Below are positions 46,780-55,212 of a DNA stretch of 64,000 nucleotides, piece by piece. Source of the stretch: Defluviimonas aquaemixtae (GTDB lineage: Bacteria > Pseudomonadota > Alphaproteobacteria > Rhodobacterales > Rhodobacteraceae); contig NZ_OMOQ01000003.1 in assembly GCF_900302475.1 (NCBI RefSeq), forward strand, positions 310,001 to 374,000, read 5' to 3'. Made by a program: the position numbers and the translations under genes. A model generated the notes under the pieces. It saw only the letters and a list, made by a program, of their open reading frames with translations. It was not told where the DNA came from and ran no database searches. How positions within the stretch are numbered: the first letter of the stretch is position 1; the number at the start of each line of letters is the position of its first letter.

Positions 46780-47172
46780 ATGCTCAACGAGTTCAAGGAT
46801 TTCATCGCCAAGGGCAATGTCATGGACATGGCCGTCGGTATCATCATCGGTGCGGCCTTTACCGCGATCGTCACGTCGCTCGTCGACGATCTGATCAACC
46901 CGATCATTTCGCTGTTCACTGGCGGCATCGACTTTTCCGGTCTCGGCTTCCGGCTGAGCGAAGGCGAAGAGGGTGCGGTGTTCGCCTATGGCAACTTCAT
47001 CATGGCGATCATCAACTTCCTGATCATCGCCTGGGTCGTTTTCATGCTGGTGAAAATGGTGAACCGCGTGAAGGCCGCCGCAGAGAAGCCGGACGACGTC
47101 GCGCCCGAAGTGGATACCGGCCCGTCCGAGAAGGACCTGCTGGTCGAGATCCGCGACGCCCTGAAGAAGTGA
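46780..47172 (+). CDS. mscL: Large-conductance mechanosensitive channel
   Basis: 130 residues, typical of MscL, from ATG 46780 ([20 protein letters not shown]). TM1 is about 16-46, a short periplasmic loop follows, TM2 is about 70-95, and the C-terminal cytoplasmic helix ends [14 protein letters not shown]. It opens on membrane tension during osmotic downshock. It is followed by a strong bidirectional terminator. Confidence 0.97.
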   Translation: MLNEFKDFIAKGNVMDMAVGIIIGAAFTAIVTSLVDDLINPIISLFTGGIDFSGLGFRLSEGEEGAVFAYGNFIMAIINFLIIAWVVFMLVKMVNRVKAAAEKPDDVAPEVDTGPSEKDLLVEIRDALKK

Positions 47173-47190
47173 CGCGCGCAGGACAAACGA

Positions 47191-47222
47191 AAAGGCCCGC
47201 CGATGCGGCGGGCCTTTTTTTT
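47191..47222. terminator. Bidirectional intrinsic terminator between mscL and ald
   Basis: Perfect 12-bp stem AAAGGCCCGCCG (47191-47202) and CGGCGGGCCTTT (47206-47217) with a three-base ATG loop. On the plus strand it runs into a T-tract ending at 47222; on the minus strand it is followed by TTTTCGTTT. It therefore serves both converging genes. Confidence 0.92.
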
Positions 47223-47241
47223 GTTGCGGCGCGGGTCCTGG

Positions 47242-48360
47242 TTAGGCCGCCAGCGCCTGTTCGGCGGCGATCGTTTCGATGCCGAGCGCCTCGCCGACGG
47301 CGGCATAGGTCAGCTTGCCGGCATGGACGTTGAGTCCGTTCAAGAGATGCGGGTCATCGGCGCAGGCCTGCTTCCAGCCCTTGTCGGCGAGGTCGAGCAT
47401 GAACGGCATCGTCGCGTTGCCGAGCGCGATGGTCGAGGTGCGGGCAACGGCGCCCGGCATGTTGGCCACGCAATAGTGCATGATCCCGTCGACTTCGTAG
47501 ATAGGGTCCTGATGCGTCGTCGCCTTGGAGGTCTCGAAGCAGCCACCCTGGTCGATCGCAACGTCGACAAGCGCCGCGCCCGGCTTCATGATCGAGAGCT
47601 GCCTGCGCGTCACGAGCTTGGGTGCCGCCGCGCCGGGGATCAGGACCGCGCCGATCACCATGTCGGCGAGCGGCAGCAATTCGGCCAGGAGGCCGGCGGA
47701 GGAATAGCCGGTCTTGAACTGGCCGCCGAAGACGTCGTCGAGGTAGCGCAGACGCGTCAGCGACCGGTCGAGCACGGTGACATCCGCGCCCATGCCTGCG
47801 GCGATCTTGGCCGCGTGGGTGCCGACGACGCCGCCGCCGATGACGATGACGCGGGCGGGCCCGACGCCCGGCACGCCACCCATCAGGACACCGCGGCCGC
47901 CATTGGCCTTTTGCAGAGTCCACGCGCCGACCTGTGGCGCGAGCCGGCCCGCGACCTCGGACATCGGCGCGAGAAGCGGCAGGCCGCCCGCGCGGTCGGT
48001 CACCGTTTCATAGGCGATGGCGGTGACGCCGCTTGCCAGAAGGTCCTTCGTCTGTTCCGGGTCCGGCGCGAGGTGGAGATAGGTGAACAGGATCTGATCC
48101 TTGCGCAGCTTCTTGCGCTCCACCGCCTGAGGTTCCTTCACCTTCACGACCATGTCGGCCTGAGCGAAGACCTCGTCGGCCGACGGCAGGATCTTTGCGC
48201 CGACCGCGAGATAGTCGTCGTCGGAGAAGCCCGCGCCGAGGCCGGCGGCGGTCTCGATCACGACCTCATGGCCATGCGCGACGGCCTCGCCGGCCGCGTT
48301 CGGCGTCACGCCGACGCGAAACTCTTGCGGCTTGATTTCCTTGGGGCATCCGATCTTCAT
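47242..48360 (-). CDS. ald: Alanine dehydrogenase
   Basis: 372 residues from ATG 48360 (MKIGCPKEIKPQEFRVGVTP), preceded by GGGAGG. Substrate residues: Lys in VVKVKEPQ (about 73-80) and His in LFTYLHLAPD (about 91-100). The NAD-binding Rossmann motif is VIVIGGGVVGTHAAKIAAG (about 170-188). It reversibly deaminates L-alanine to pyruvate and ammonia. A divergent Lrp-type gene suggests alanine-responsive control. Confidence 0.97.
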   Translation of the reverse strand: MKIGCPKEIKPQEFRVGVTPNAAGEAVAHGHEVVIETAAGLGAGFSDDDYLAVGAKILPSADEVFAQADMVVKVKEPQAVERKKLRKDQILFTYLHLAPDPEQTKDLLASGVTAIAYETVTDRAGGLPLLAPMSEVAGRLAPQVGAWTLQKANGGRGVLMGGVPGVGPARVIVIGGGVVGTHAAKIAAGMGADVTVLDRSLTRLRYLDDVFGGQFKTGYSSAGLLAELLPLADMVIGAVLIPGAAAPKLVTRRQLSIMKPGAALVDVAIDQGGCFETSKATTHQDPIYEVDGIMHYCVANMPGAVARTSTIALGNATMPFMLDLADKGWKQACADDPHLLNGLNVHAGKLTYAAVGEALGIETIAAEQALAA

Positions 48361-48498
48361 AGTGTCCTCCCGCAACATTCCATCCCATAGGATGCGCGAG
48401 GCCGCATGAAATTGCTTTGAGATTTGGCTGGCCAAAGTGGCTAAGTTGCGCGATGTATTCGGCATATCCACCAGTTATTCGAAGAAAGTTGCACGATA

Positions 48499-48957
48499 TT
48501 GGATTTGGACGCTACAGACCGCCGCATCCTCACCGTCCTGCAGAAGCAGGGCCGCGTCACTAACGCCGAATTGTCGGAGCGTGTGAACCTCTCGCCTTCG
48601 GCCTGTCACCGGCGGGTCCAGAGGCTCGAGGAGGAGGGCTTCATCGACGGCTTCGTGGCGCTTCTGAACGCGCGCAAGCTGAAGCGTCCGACGACGGTCT
48701 TCGTCGAGATTACGCTCTCGGGCCAGGCAGACGAGGTGCTGGAGGCGTTCGAGAGGGCGGTGAAGCTGGTGCCCGATATCCTCGAATGCCACCTGATGGC
48801 GGGATCGGCCGACTATCTGTTGAAGGTCGTGGCCGAGGATACCGAGGACTTCGCCCGCATCCACCGCCAGTTCTTAGCGCGCCTGCCGGGTGTGGCACAG
48901 ATGCACTCGTCCTTCGCGCTGAGAACGGTCCGGCAGACGACGGCGATCCCGGTCTGA
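48499..48957 (+). CDS. Lrp/AsnC-family transcriptional regulator, probable ald regulator
   Basis: 152 residues from TTG 48499 (LDATDRRILTVLQKQGRVT); no ATG or GTG in frame gives a complete helix-turn-helix. The HTH (NAELSERVNLSPSACHRRVQRLEE) is near 22-45 read in parts, and the RAM ligand-binding domain follows (about 65-145). It diverges from ald across 138 bases, the usual arrangement of an alanine-sensing activator and its target. Confidence 0.9.
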   Translation: MDLDATDRRILTVLQKQGRVTNAELSERVNLSPSACHRRVQRLEEEGFIDGFVALLNARKLKRPTTVFVEITLSGQADEVLEAFERAVKLVPDILECHLMAGSADYLLKVVAEDTEDFARIHRQFLARLPGVAQMHSSFALRTVRQTTAIPV

Positions 48958-48961
48958 TCGG

Positions 48962-49411
48962 TCAGCCGCGGAGCCCTGTTTCTTCCAGCAGACCCATGCG
49001 CTTGGCCTCGTAGTAATAGCCCTTGGCGTACCACATCACCGCCCGGTCGCGGTTGCCGCGCGCCACAAGCCAGGCGCCGCGAAGGTACTTGACGGCGTAA
49101 CGCAGATTGGTGTCGGCATCGAGCAGGCCGGAGGGCGATCCGCGATAGCCCATCGTGCGGGCGGTCTGAGGATGGATCTGCATCAGCCCGTAGTAGGGCC
49201 CGTTCCGCGCCGCCGGGTTGTACATGCTTTCGCGCTGGACGACGCGGTGCACGAGGTCCTCGGGCACGTCGTAGAACCGGGCGTGCCGGGTGATGAGCCG
49301 GTTCATTTCTGCCGGGCCGCCGGCACGGGCGCGCGCCGGTTCGCGCCGTGCACAGGCGGCGGGAAGGGCGGCGAGGAGAAAGAGTGCGCTGCGGCGGGTC
49401 AGTTGTGTCAT
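48962..49411 (-). CDS. Exported lytic transglycosylase-domain protein
   Basis: 149 residues, a single SLT domain. The N-terminus has an RR pair then a hydrophobic core ending LPAAC, so Tat export or a weak lipobox (the -3 residue is Pro, which is unusual) are both possible. Catalytic Glu lies in VVQRESMYNPAARNGPYYGLMQIHP, read in parts near residues 57-80; NLRYAVKYLRG near 103-113 is the typical closing motif. It would cut peptidoglycan locally. Confidence 0.88.
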   Translation of the reverse strand: MTQLTRRSALFLLAALPAACARREPARARAGGPAEMNRLITRHARFYDVPEDLVHRVVQRESMYNPAARNGPYYGLMQIHPQTARTMGYRGSPSGLLDADTNLRYAVKYLRGAWLVARGNRDRAVMWYAKGYYYEAKRMGLLEETGLRG

Positions 49412-49569
49412 GGGCCCCTCCTTGGACGGCCTCTGGATAACCGACGCCGAGAGTGCCGAAAAGAGGCGGAGGCGGCTTCCGCGCTCCGATAGGCGAAAAC
49501 GGGCGTTTGGTATATCATTCGTGCCCTGAGGTGCTCGGCGCGGAGGCGCCGATAAAACGGGGGTTAGGC

Positions 49570-50217
49570 ATGTCTTACGTTGACTGGGAAATCCGCGGCC
49601 CGAAGATCGGGGGATGCAGCTGTGACTACGGCTGCCCCTGCGAATTCAATGGCCGTCCAAGCCAGGGCTTCTGCCAGGGGCTCGAAGCGCATCTCATCGA
49701 GAAGGGCCATTTCGACGACGTCCCGCTCGACGGGCTCGTCGTGGCGGCGTGGTACCGCTGGCCCGGCGCGGTGCACGAGGGCAAGGGCGAGGCGCAAGGC
49801 TTCATCGACAAGCGTGCGAACTCGGAGCAGGTCGAGGCGCTGAGCAAGATTCTCGGCGGGGAGGAGCAGGAGCCGACGACGCTGTTCAACATCTACGGCT
49901 CGACGATCGAGAAGGAGCACGATCCGATATTCGAGGAGATCGACTTCAAGTGTGACATGGCCGCACGCACCGGATCATTCCGTATCGGCGATCTGTTGCG
50001 GCTCGACATCGATCCGATCCGCAACCCGGTGACCGGCAAGCCGCACCGGGCGAGGATCGTGCTGCCCGAGGGGTTCGAATTCAGCGAGGCCGAGATGGGC
50101 AGCGCAGATCTGCGCGTCAGGATCGAAGGAATCGCGGAATTCGGCCACGAGAAATGCTACGGCGCGCTGTTTTACGGCGCCTACGGGCCGCATGGGATCA
50201 TCCGCGACGCGGCGTGA
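49570..50217 (+). CDS. DUF1326 protein
   Basis: 215 residues from ATG 49570 (MSYVDWEIRGPKIGGCSCDYG). The cysteine cluster GGCSCDYGCPCEF at about 14-26 is the family hallmark and looks metal-binding. No signal peptide or membrane segment. The DUF2182 membrane protein gene follows by 13 bases; the two families are often paired, which suggests they work together, perhaps in metal handling. Function undetermined. Confidence 0.88.
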   Translation: MSYVDWEIRGPKIGGCSCDYGCPCEFNGRPSQGFCQGLEAHLIEKGHFDDVPLDGLVVAAWYRWPGAVHEGKGEAQGFIDKRANSEQVEALSKILGGEEQEPTTLFNIYGSTIEKEHDPIFEEIDFKCDMAARTGSFRIGDLLRLDIDPIRNPVTGKPHRARIVLPEGFEFSEAEMGSADLRVRIEGIAEFGHEKCYGALFYGAYGPHGIIRDAA

Positions 50218-50230
50218 CGGGCTGGGGCCG

Positions 50231-51046
50231 ATGATCGAAGGCATTGAGGGGCTGGCACGGAACCGGCAGCCGGTGCTGCTGCTCTCGCTCGCGGCAATCT
50301 TCGCGGCCGCGCTCGCGTGGGTGATAGGCGGCGCGGGAATGGGCATGGACACCTGGGACATGACCCGCATGGCGCTGTTTCCGCATAGTCTCGGGGGCGA
50401 GGTCGATGCCGGTCTGGCGATGCCCGGCTGGAGCCTGGGTCATCTCGGGCTGGCGACGCTCATGTGGTGGGCCATGATGATCGGGATGATGCTGCCGAGC
50501 GCGCTGCCGATGATCTTGCTCCATGCCCGAGTTTCGGTGAGGGGCGCGTCGCGCGGGCACCCGATGCAGGCCGCGCCGGGCTGCTTCGCGGCGGGATATC
50601 TGACGGTGTGGCTCGGATTTTCGCTGGTGGCGGCGCTTCTGCAGTTCGGGCTGGTCCAGGGGCGGTTCATCTCGGGGATGATGCTGTGGTCGAACAGCCG
50701 CTGGCTAAGCGCGGCGCTGCTGGCGCTCGCGGCGGTCTACCAGTTCTCGGCGTTGAAGCATCGCTGCCTCGCCGAATGCCGCGCCCCGGCGGAGTTCCTT
50801 GCGCGGCACTGGCGGAACGGGGCCGGCGGAGCCTTCGTCATGGGGCTGAGGCACGGGGCGTTCTGCACCGGATGCTGCTGGGCGCTGATGCTGCTCCTGT
50901 TCGTGGGCGGAGTGATGAACCTGCTGTGGATCGCCGCCCTGGCCGCAATTGTTCTGGTCGAGAAACTTGCGCCGTCCGGCGCCCTGCTCGGGCGGATTGG
51001 CGGCGTCCTGCTGCTGACCTGGGCGGGCGCCACGCTCGTTGTGTGA
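50231..51046 (+). CDS. DUF2182 integral membrane protein (putative metal-binding)
   Basis: 271 residues with about seven membrane segments. Family features include MWWAMMIGMMLPSALPMILLH, given here in part, near 78-98 (Met-rich), and the cysteine-containing KHRCLAEC (about 177-184) and GAFCTGCCWALML (about 215-227). Met and Cys clusters in membrane helices suggest copper or other soft-metal binding (inference). It sits directly after the DUF1326 gene. Confidence 0.88.
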   Translation: MIEGIEGLARNRQPVLLLSLAAIFAAALAWVIGGAGMGMDTWDMTRMALFPHSLGGEVDAGLAMPGWSLGHLGLATLMWWAMMIGMMLPSALPMILLHARVSVRGASRGHPMQAAPGCFAAGYLTVWLGFSLVAALLQFGLVQGRFISGMMLWSNSRWLSAALLALAAVYQFSALKHRCLAECRAPAEFLARHWRNGAGGAFVMGLRHGAFCTGCCWALMLLLFVGGVMNLLWIAALAAIVLVEKLAPSGALLGRIGGVLLLTWAGATLVV

Positions 51047-51055
51047 CCGGCCAAC

Positions 51056-51087
51056 GAAAAACCCCCGGAAGCCAGGCTTCGGGGGTT
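51056..51087 (-). terminator. Intrinsic terminator for rpsU
   Basis: AACCCCCG (51060-51067) pairs with CGGGGGTT (51080-51087), with further AAGCC/GGCTT pairing inside. Read on the minus strand it ends in GGGGGTTTTTCGTTGG, a proper T-run downstream of rpsU. It may also stop transcription from the converging DUF2182 gene. A second small hairpin, GCGGGG-CACG-CCCCGC, lies at 51098-51113. Confidence 0.85.
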
Positions 51088-51130
51088 CAACGTCTTCGCG
51101 GGGCACGCCCCGCCAGCAGTTCCGGTCGCC

Positions 51131-51337
51131 TCAGAGCGCGCCTTCGCGCTGGGCCTTCTTGCGCGCCAGTTTGCGGGCGCGGCGGATGGCCTCGGCCTTT
51201 TCGCGGGCACGCTTGACGGAGGGCTTCTCGAAATGCTGCCGAAGCTTCATTTCGCGGAACACCCCTTCGCGCTGAAGTTTCTTCTTCAGAGCCCGAAGCG
51301 CCTGTTCGACATTGTTGTCGCGAACGCTGACCTGCAT
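51131..51337 (-). CDS. rpsU: 30S ribosomal protein S21
   Basis: 68 residues, highly basic, starting [20 protein letters not shown]. The [16 protein letters not shown] segment near 25-40 is the family core. It helps mRNA-rRNA base pairing on the 30S subunit. It diverges from coq9 as in related alphaproteobacteria. Confidence 0.97.
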   Translation of the reverse strand: MQVSVRDNNVEQALRALKKKLQREGVFREMKLRQHFEKPSVKRAREKAEAIRRARKLARKKAQREGAL

Positions 51338-51390
51338 GTGGTTGTCACCACCTTCCTAAGTTAGAGTTGCAATCAGTTGCAGGAAGCGCC

Positions 51391-51419
51391 CCTATATCAA
51401 AGCGGGACGCACTTGTCTA
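51391..51419 (-). promoter_or_regulatory. Probable rpsU promoter
   Basis: On the minus strand TAGACA (complement of 51414-51419), a 17-base spacer and TATAGG (complement of 51391-51396), followed by GGCGC. The -35 overlaps the palindrome CTTGT-CT-ACAAG (51412-51423), which sits ahead of the divergent coq9 start, so both directions could share a regulator. Confidence 0.5.
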
Positions 51420-51443
51420 CAAGGGTAATTTGGAGGCAAGGCC

Positions 51444-52148
51444 ATGGAAAACAAGGGTTTGGACATCGCTCACGCCAAGGAGCGGCTGCTGGATGCGGCG
51501 CTCGGCCACGTCACATTCGACGGCTGGTCGGAAACCACGTTCCGCGCCGCGGCGGAGGAGGCGGGCGTCGCGCCGGAGCTTGCCCGCCTGATCTGCCCGC
51601 GCGGCGCGCTCGACCTCGCGGTCGGCTATCACATGTGGGGCGACGCGGCGATGCGCGACCGGCTGAAGGAGGCCGATCTCGCGGGGCAGCGCTTTCGCGA
51701 CAGGGTCGCGCGGGCGGTGCGGCTGAGGCTGGAGGCCGGCGACCGCGAGATCGTGCGGCGGGGCGCGGCCTTGTTCGCCCTGCCGCAGAACGCGCCTGCG
51801 GGCGCGTCGCTCGTCTGGGGCACGGCGGATGCGATCTGGACCGCGCTCGGCGACACGTCGGACGACATCAACTGGTATTCGAAACGCGCGACGCTTTCGG
51901 CGGTCTATTCCGCCGTCGTGCTCTTCTGGCTCGGCGACGAGAGCGAGGGGAATGCCGCGACCTGGGAGTTCCTCGACCGGCGGATCGAGGACGTGATGCG
52001 GATCGAGAAGTTCAAGGCGCAGATGCGGGACGCCCCGGTCCTCGGCCGGGTCCTCGAAGGGCCGCTGAGGGTGCTCGGGCGGATCAGGGCGCCGTCAGGT
52101 GCGCCCGATGACCTGCCGGGACGGGTAACGGACGAGGAAAAGGCATGA
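51444..52148 (+). CDS. coq9: COQ9-family ubiquinone biosynthesis protein
   Basis: 234 residues. An N-terminal TetR-like helical part (AKERLLDAALGHVTFDGWS) is followed by the COQ9 domain with RGALDLAVGYHMWGD near 53-67 and TSDDINWYSKRATLSAVYSA near 137-156. COQ9 binds lipids and aids the COQ7 hydroxylation step of ubiquinone synthesis in mitochondria; the bacterial role is assumed similar. It overlaps the next gene by 4 bases. Confidence 0.9.
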   Translation: MENKGLDIAHAKERLLDAALGHVTFDGWSETTFRAAAEEAGVAPELARLICPRGALDLAVGYHMWGDAAMRDRLKEADLAGQRFRDRVARAVRLRLEAGDREIVRRGAALFALPQNAPAGASLVWGTADAIWTALGDTSDDINWYSKRATLSAVYSAVVLFWLGDESEGNAATWEFLDRRIEDVMRIEKFKAQMRDAPVLGRVLEGPLRVLGRIRAPSGAPDDLPGRVTDEEKA

Positions 52149-53134
52149 CACTGCCCAAGGCGATGCGCGCCGTCGGCATCACGAAGCCAGGCGGCCCCGA
52201 GGTCCTGCAGATCGGCGATGTCGCGGTGCCCGAGCCGGGGCCGGGACAGATCCTGATCGAGGTCGCCTGGGCGGGCGTCAACCGGCCCGATGCGCTGCAG
52301 CGCGCGGGGTCCTATGCGCCGCCGCCCTCGGCCTCGCCGCTGCCGGGGCTTGAGGCGGCGGGCCGGATCGCCGCGCTTGGGCCGGACGTGTCGGGCTGGG
52401 CAATAGGCGACGCGGTGACGGCGCTTCTGCCCGGCGGCGGCTACGCGGAATATGCCGTGACACCCGCCGCCCATGCGCTGCCGGTGCCAGAGGGCTTGGA
52501 CCTGCGCGAAGCCGCCTGCCTGCCCGAGACCTGCTACACCGTCTGGTCCAACGTCTTCATGCGAGGGCAGCTGAAGGCGGGCGAGATCTTCCTCGTCCAC
52601 GGCGGGTCCTCCGGCATCGGCACGACCGCGATCCAGATCGCGCGGGCGCTTGGCACGCGGGTCTTCACGACCGCGGGCTCGGCCGAGAAGTGCAAGGTGT
52701 GCGAGGATCTTGGCGCCGAACGCGCGATCAACTACCGCGAGGAGGATTTCGTCGCCGTCCTGAAGCGCGAGGGTGGGGCCGACGTGATCCTCGACATGGT
52801 GGGCGGCGACTACATCCCGCGCAACCTGAAGGCGCTCGCCGAGGATGGGCGGCTGGTGCAGATCGCCTTTCTCGGTGGCCCCGAGCTCACGGTGAACTTC
52901 GCTCCGATGATGGTGAAGCGCCAGACGATCACCGGTTCGACGCTCCGGCCGCAAAGCGACTTGGCCAAGGCGCGCATCGCCGAGGAACTGCGCGTCCATG
53001 TCTGGCCGCTGATCGACGCCGGGAGGCTGGCCCCGGTGATGGATTCCGAGTTCCCGCTGGCCGAGGCCGCCGAGGCGCACCGGCGGATCGAGAGTTCGGG
53101 CCATATCGGCAAGATCGTGCTGAAAGTGCGCTGA
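52145..53134 (+). CDS. NAD(P)H quinone oxidoreductase (zinc-independent MDR, PIG3-like)
   Basis: 329 residues. The MDR fold without zinc ligands: GVNRPDALQRAGSYAPPP near 44-61, GLEAAGRIAALG near 69-80, and the nucleotide loop VHGGSSGIGTTAIQIARALG (about 149-168). It reduces quinones with NADPH. It is translationally coupled to coq9 (ATGA), which fits a quinone-related role. Confidence 0.92.
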   Translation: MTLPKAMRAVGITKPGGPEVLQIGDVAVPEPGPGQILIEVAWAGVNRPDALQRAGSYAPPPSASPLPGLEAAGRIAALGPDVSGWAIGDAVTALLPGGGYAEYAVTPAAHALPVPEGLDLREAACLPETCYTVWSNVFMRGQLKAGEIFLVHGGSSGIGTTAIQIARALGTRVFTTAGSAEKCKVCEDLGAERAINYREEDFVAVLKREGGADVILDMVGGDYIPRNLKALAEDGRLVQIAFLGGPELTVNFAPMMVKRQTITGSTLRPQSDLAKARIAEELRVHVWPLIDAGRLAPVMDSEFPLAEAAEAHRRIESSGHIGKIVLKVR

Positions 53135-53214
53135 GCCGCGCCTGTGGCATTTCGCCCGTGCACAGCGTTCGGAATCACTCTATGCTGCGCCGCAGCATCA
53201 ATGCTGGGGGTCAC

Positions 53215-53847
53215 ATGTCCGGTAAGGTCGTCTCCGTCGTGCAGCAGAAGGGCGGGTCAGGCAAGACCACGCTGGCCGTCAATCTCGCCGTCACCTGCGC
53301 GCGGCGCGGCATGTCGGTCGCGCTGCTCGACACCGACCCGCAGGGGTCGCTCGGGCGCTGGTTCATGACGCGGCGCGAGCGTTTGGGCGAGGCGGGGATG
53401 GACTTTACAACCTCCTCGGCCTGGGGCGTGTCCTACGAATGCGAGAAGCTGAAGCGCGAAGTCGATCTGGTGATCGTCGACACGCCGCCCAAGGTCGATG
53501 CCGACCTGCGACCCGCGCTGCGCGAGTCCGACCTCGTGCTGGTGCCGGTTGCGTCAAGCCATGTCGATCTCTGGGCGACCGAAGGTGTGCTCGACCTCGC
53601 CGCGCGCGAGGGGCGGCAGGCCTGGCTCGTTCTCAACCGGACCCGGGCGGGAACGCGTGTGGGCGAGGATGTGGCGCGGGCGGCGGCAGAGCTGACGGCG
53701 GGCGTGGCCGCCGCGCGACTCGCCAACCGCGTCGTCTATGCCGAGACGCTGGGCCAGGGGCTCGGCGCGGCGGAGGCGGGGCAGAAGGCCGTGCGGGTCG
53801 AGGTCGATGCCTTCACGGACGAGGTTCTGGGGCTGCTTGCCGACTGA
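53215..53847 (+). CDS. Orphan ParA/MinD-type P-loop ATPase
   Basis: 210 residues from ATG 53215. The deviant Walker A QQKGGSGKTTLAVNLA is at about 9-24; Walker B-like VDLVIVDTPP is near 79-88; the conserved LLDTDPQGSL is near 38-47. No parB, parS or fla/che genes lie nearby, so plasmid or chromosome partition is not implied. Short ParA proteins of this type position other cellular cargo in some bacteria. The cargo is unknown. Confidence 0.85.
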   Translation: MSGKVVSVVQQKGGSGKTTLAVNLAVTCARRGMSVALLDTDPQGSLGRWFMTRRERLGEAGMDFTTSSAWGVSYECEKLKREVDLVIVDTPPKVDADLRPALRESDLVLVPVASSHVDLWATEGVLDLAAREGRQAWLVLNRTRAGTRVGEDVARAAAELTAGVAAARLANRVVYAETLGQGLGAAEAGQKAVRVEVDAFTDEVLGLLAD

Positions 53848-53941
53848 CCCGTCCGGAGGCTGCCGGCCCGGATCGGCGGTTTACAAAGCCCCCGTGGCGG
53901 CGCGATAGTCGAGGTGGAACGCGCGCGCCCGGAGGAGAGCC

Positions 53942-54259
53942 ATGCCGAATATTTCCAGCGATTTCAGCGGCCAGACCGTGATCACCACCTTCGAGATGAC
54001 GCCCGGCACCGCGCAGGATCTGATGGACGCGCTGAAGGACGCCTACGAGAAGTTCATCCGTCACCAGCCGGGCTTCATCGGCGCCGGGCTCCATATGAAC
54101 GACGCCCAGACCCGGATCGCGAACTATTCGCAATGGCGCGATCGGGAGGACTTCAAGGCGATGCTGCGGACCGAGGAGATGCGCGAGAGGAACCGACAGA
54201 TGGCGGCGCTCTGTTCGCGGTTCGAGCCGGTCATGTACGAGGTCTCGGCCGCATTCTGA
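53942..54259 (+). CDS. ABM-type small protein (antibiotic biosynthesis monooxygenase fold)
   Basis: 105 residues with the ferredoxin-like ABM pattern: TVITTFEMTPGTAQDLMDAL, then HQPGFIGAGLHMNDAQTRIANYSQWRDREDF, read in parts. The buried catalytic-type residues are not diagnostic, so the reaction is unknown. GGAG lies ahead of the ATG. A candidate promoter TTTACA-18-GATAGT lies at 53880-53909. Confidence 0.8.
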   Translation: MPNISSDFSGQTVITTFEMTPGTAQDLMDALKDAYEKFIRHQPGFIGAGLHMNDAQTRIANYSQWRDREDFKAMLRTEEMRERNRQMAALCSRFEPVMYEVSAAF

Positions 54260-54282
54260 GGCGCCTGCAAATTGTCGGCGGT

Positions 54283-54315
54283 GCGTATGGCACGCGTATG
54301 GCATCCGTCCCGACA
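54283..54315. repeat. Dispersed 22-bp repeat (copy 2) with a partial tandem copy
   Basis: 54294-54315 is identical to 39375-39396. Immediately before it, GCGTATGGCA at 54283-54292 repeats the first ten bases. Unlike copy 1 there is no matching second arm for a perfect hairpin. It lies between two small-protein genes. Confidence 0.65.
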
Positions 54316-54405
54316 TCCGGCCCGGCAGGGTTCGGCCGCCGGGTTTGATCCCGGCGCGGTCCGACCCCATATCGGGTCCGACGCGAGATAGATGGAGAGA
54401 ACCCG

Positions 54406-54714
54406 ATGCTATGTCCGGTGGACGGAACCACGCTTCAGATGACCGAGCGGCAGGGGGTCGAGATCGACTACTGCCCGCAATGCCGGGGAGTGTGGCTCGA
54501 TCGTGGCGAGCTCGACAAGATCATCGACCGCTCGACGCCCGCTGTGGCGCTGGAGGAGCCGGGACGGGAGAGCCTGCGCCGCGAATTGAAGGAGATGCGC
54601 GACGAAGGGCGCCGGCACGAGGATCGGGACGACGACGAGCGGGACCGGTATCGTCACGGCAAGCCCTACAGGAAGCGCAAGAGCTTCCTGAGCGAGATCT
54701 TCGACTTCGACTGA
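54406..54714 (+). CDS. zf-TFIIB domain protein
   Basis: 102 residues. The zinc ribbon is MLCPVDGTTLQMTERQGVEIDYCPQCRGVWLDRGEL, here given by its key parts: one CxxD/C pair at residue 3 and CPQC at about 23-26, followed by GVWLDRGELDKI. A charged Arg/Asp/Glu-rich linker and the C-terminal KSFLSEIFDFD follow. A common small cytosolic protein of unknown function. Confidence 0.88.
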   Translation: MLCPVDGTTLQMTERQGVEIDYCPQCRGVWLDRGELDKIIDRSTPAVALEEPGRESLRRELKEMRDEGRRHEDRDDDERDRYRHGKPYRKRKSFLSEIFDFD

Positions 54715-54754
54715 ACGGGTCGCGGGCGTGTCTGTCGTGGGAGCTGGCGCGGCT

Positions 54755-55096
54755 TCAGCCCTGAACGCGGATCAGGAGCACCATCGACAACAACGCGCAG
54801 CCGATGCCGGCAACTTCGCGGGCGCGGATCTGCTCGCCGAAATGGGTCGCGCCGATCAGGCAGATCGCAAGAAGCGTGAACATCGAATAGGCCACGCCGC
54901 CCTGTGCCAGTGTCACATGGCGCATTGCGAAGTACCAAAGCACGCCGGACAGCGCGTACAGGAGCGCGCCGAGGACCGCCGGGCGCGAGTTGAGCGGCAG
55001 GCCAGTGTCGGCGGCGTGTTTCAGGGAAACGTCCCCCGCGATGACGATGAGCGCGGTCAAGAATGCGAAGGCATAGCCGTAAAACATGCTGAGCAT
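54755..55096 (-). CDS. Small four-TM EamA/SMR-like transporter
   Basis: 113 residues from ATG 55096, with GGAG seven bases upstream. Four hydrophobic segments (about 5-25, 36-56, 63-82 and 90-110). Features such as YALSGVLWYFAMRHVTLAQGGVAYS resemble one EamA half or an SMR-type dimeric transporter. The Glu14-type residue of EmrE is not obvious, so drug efflux should not be assumed. Confidence 0.75.
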   Translation of the reverse strand: MLSMFYGYAFAFLTALIVIAGDVSLKHAADTGLPLNSRPAVLGALLYALSGVLWYFAMRHVTLAQGGVAYSMFTLLAICLIGATHFGEQIRAREVAGIGCALLSMVLLIRVQG

Positions 55097-55212
55097 GGCG
55101 CTGCTCCGGGCTTGAAAAGCTTCAATCAATCGGCTGGCTGCCCGGAAATCGCCGGGCGATGCGTCAGTCTGCCGACCCGGGCGGGGATGCGGCAAGTCGG
55201 GTATTCGTGACT

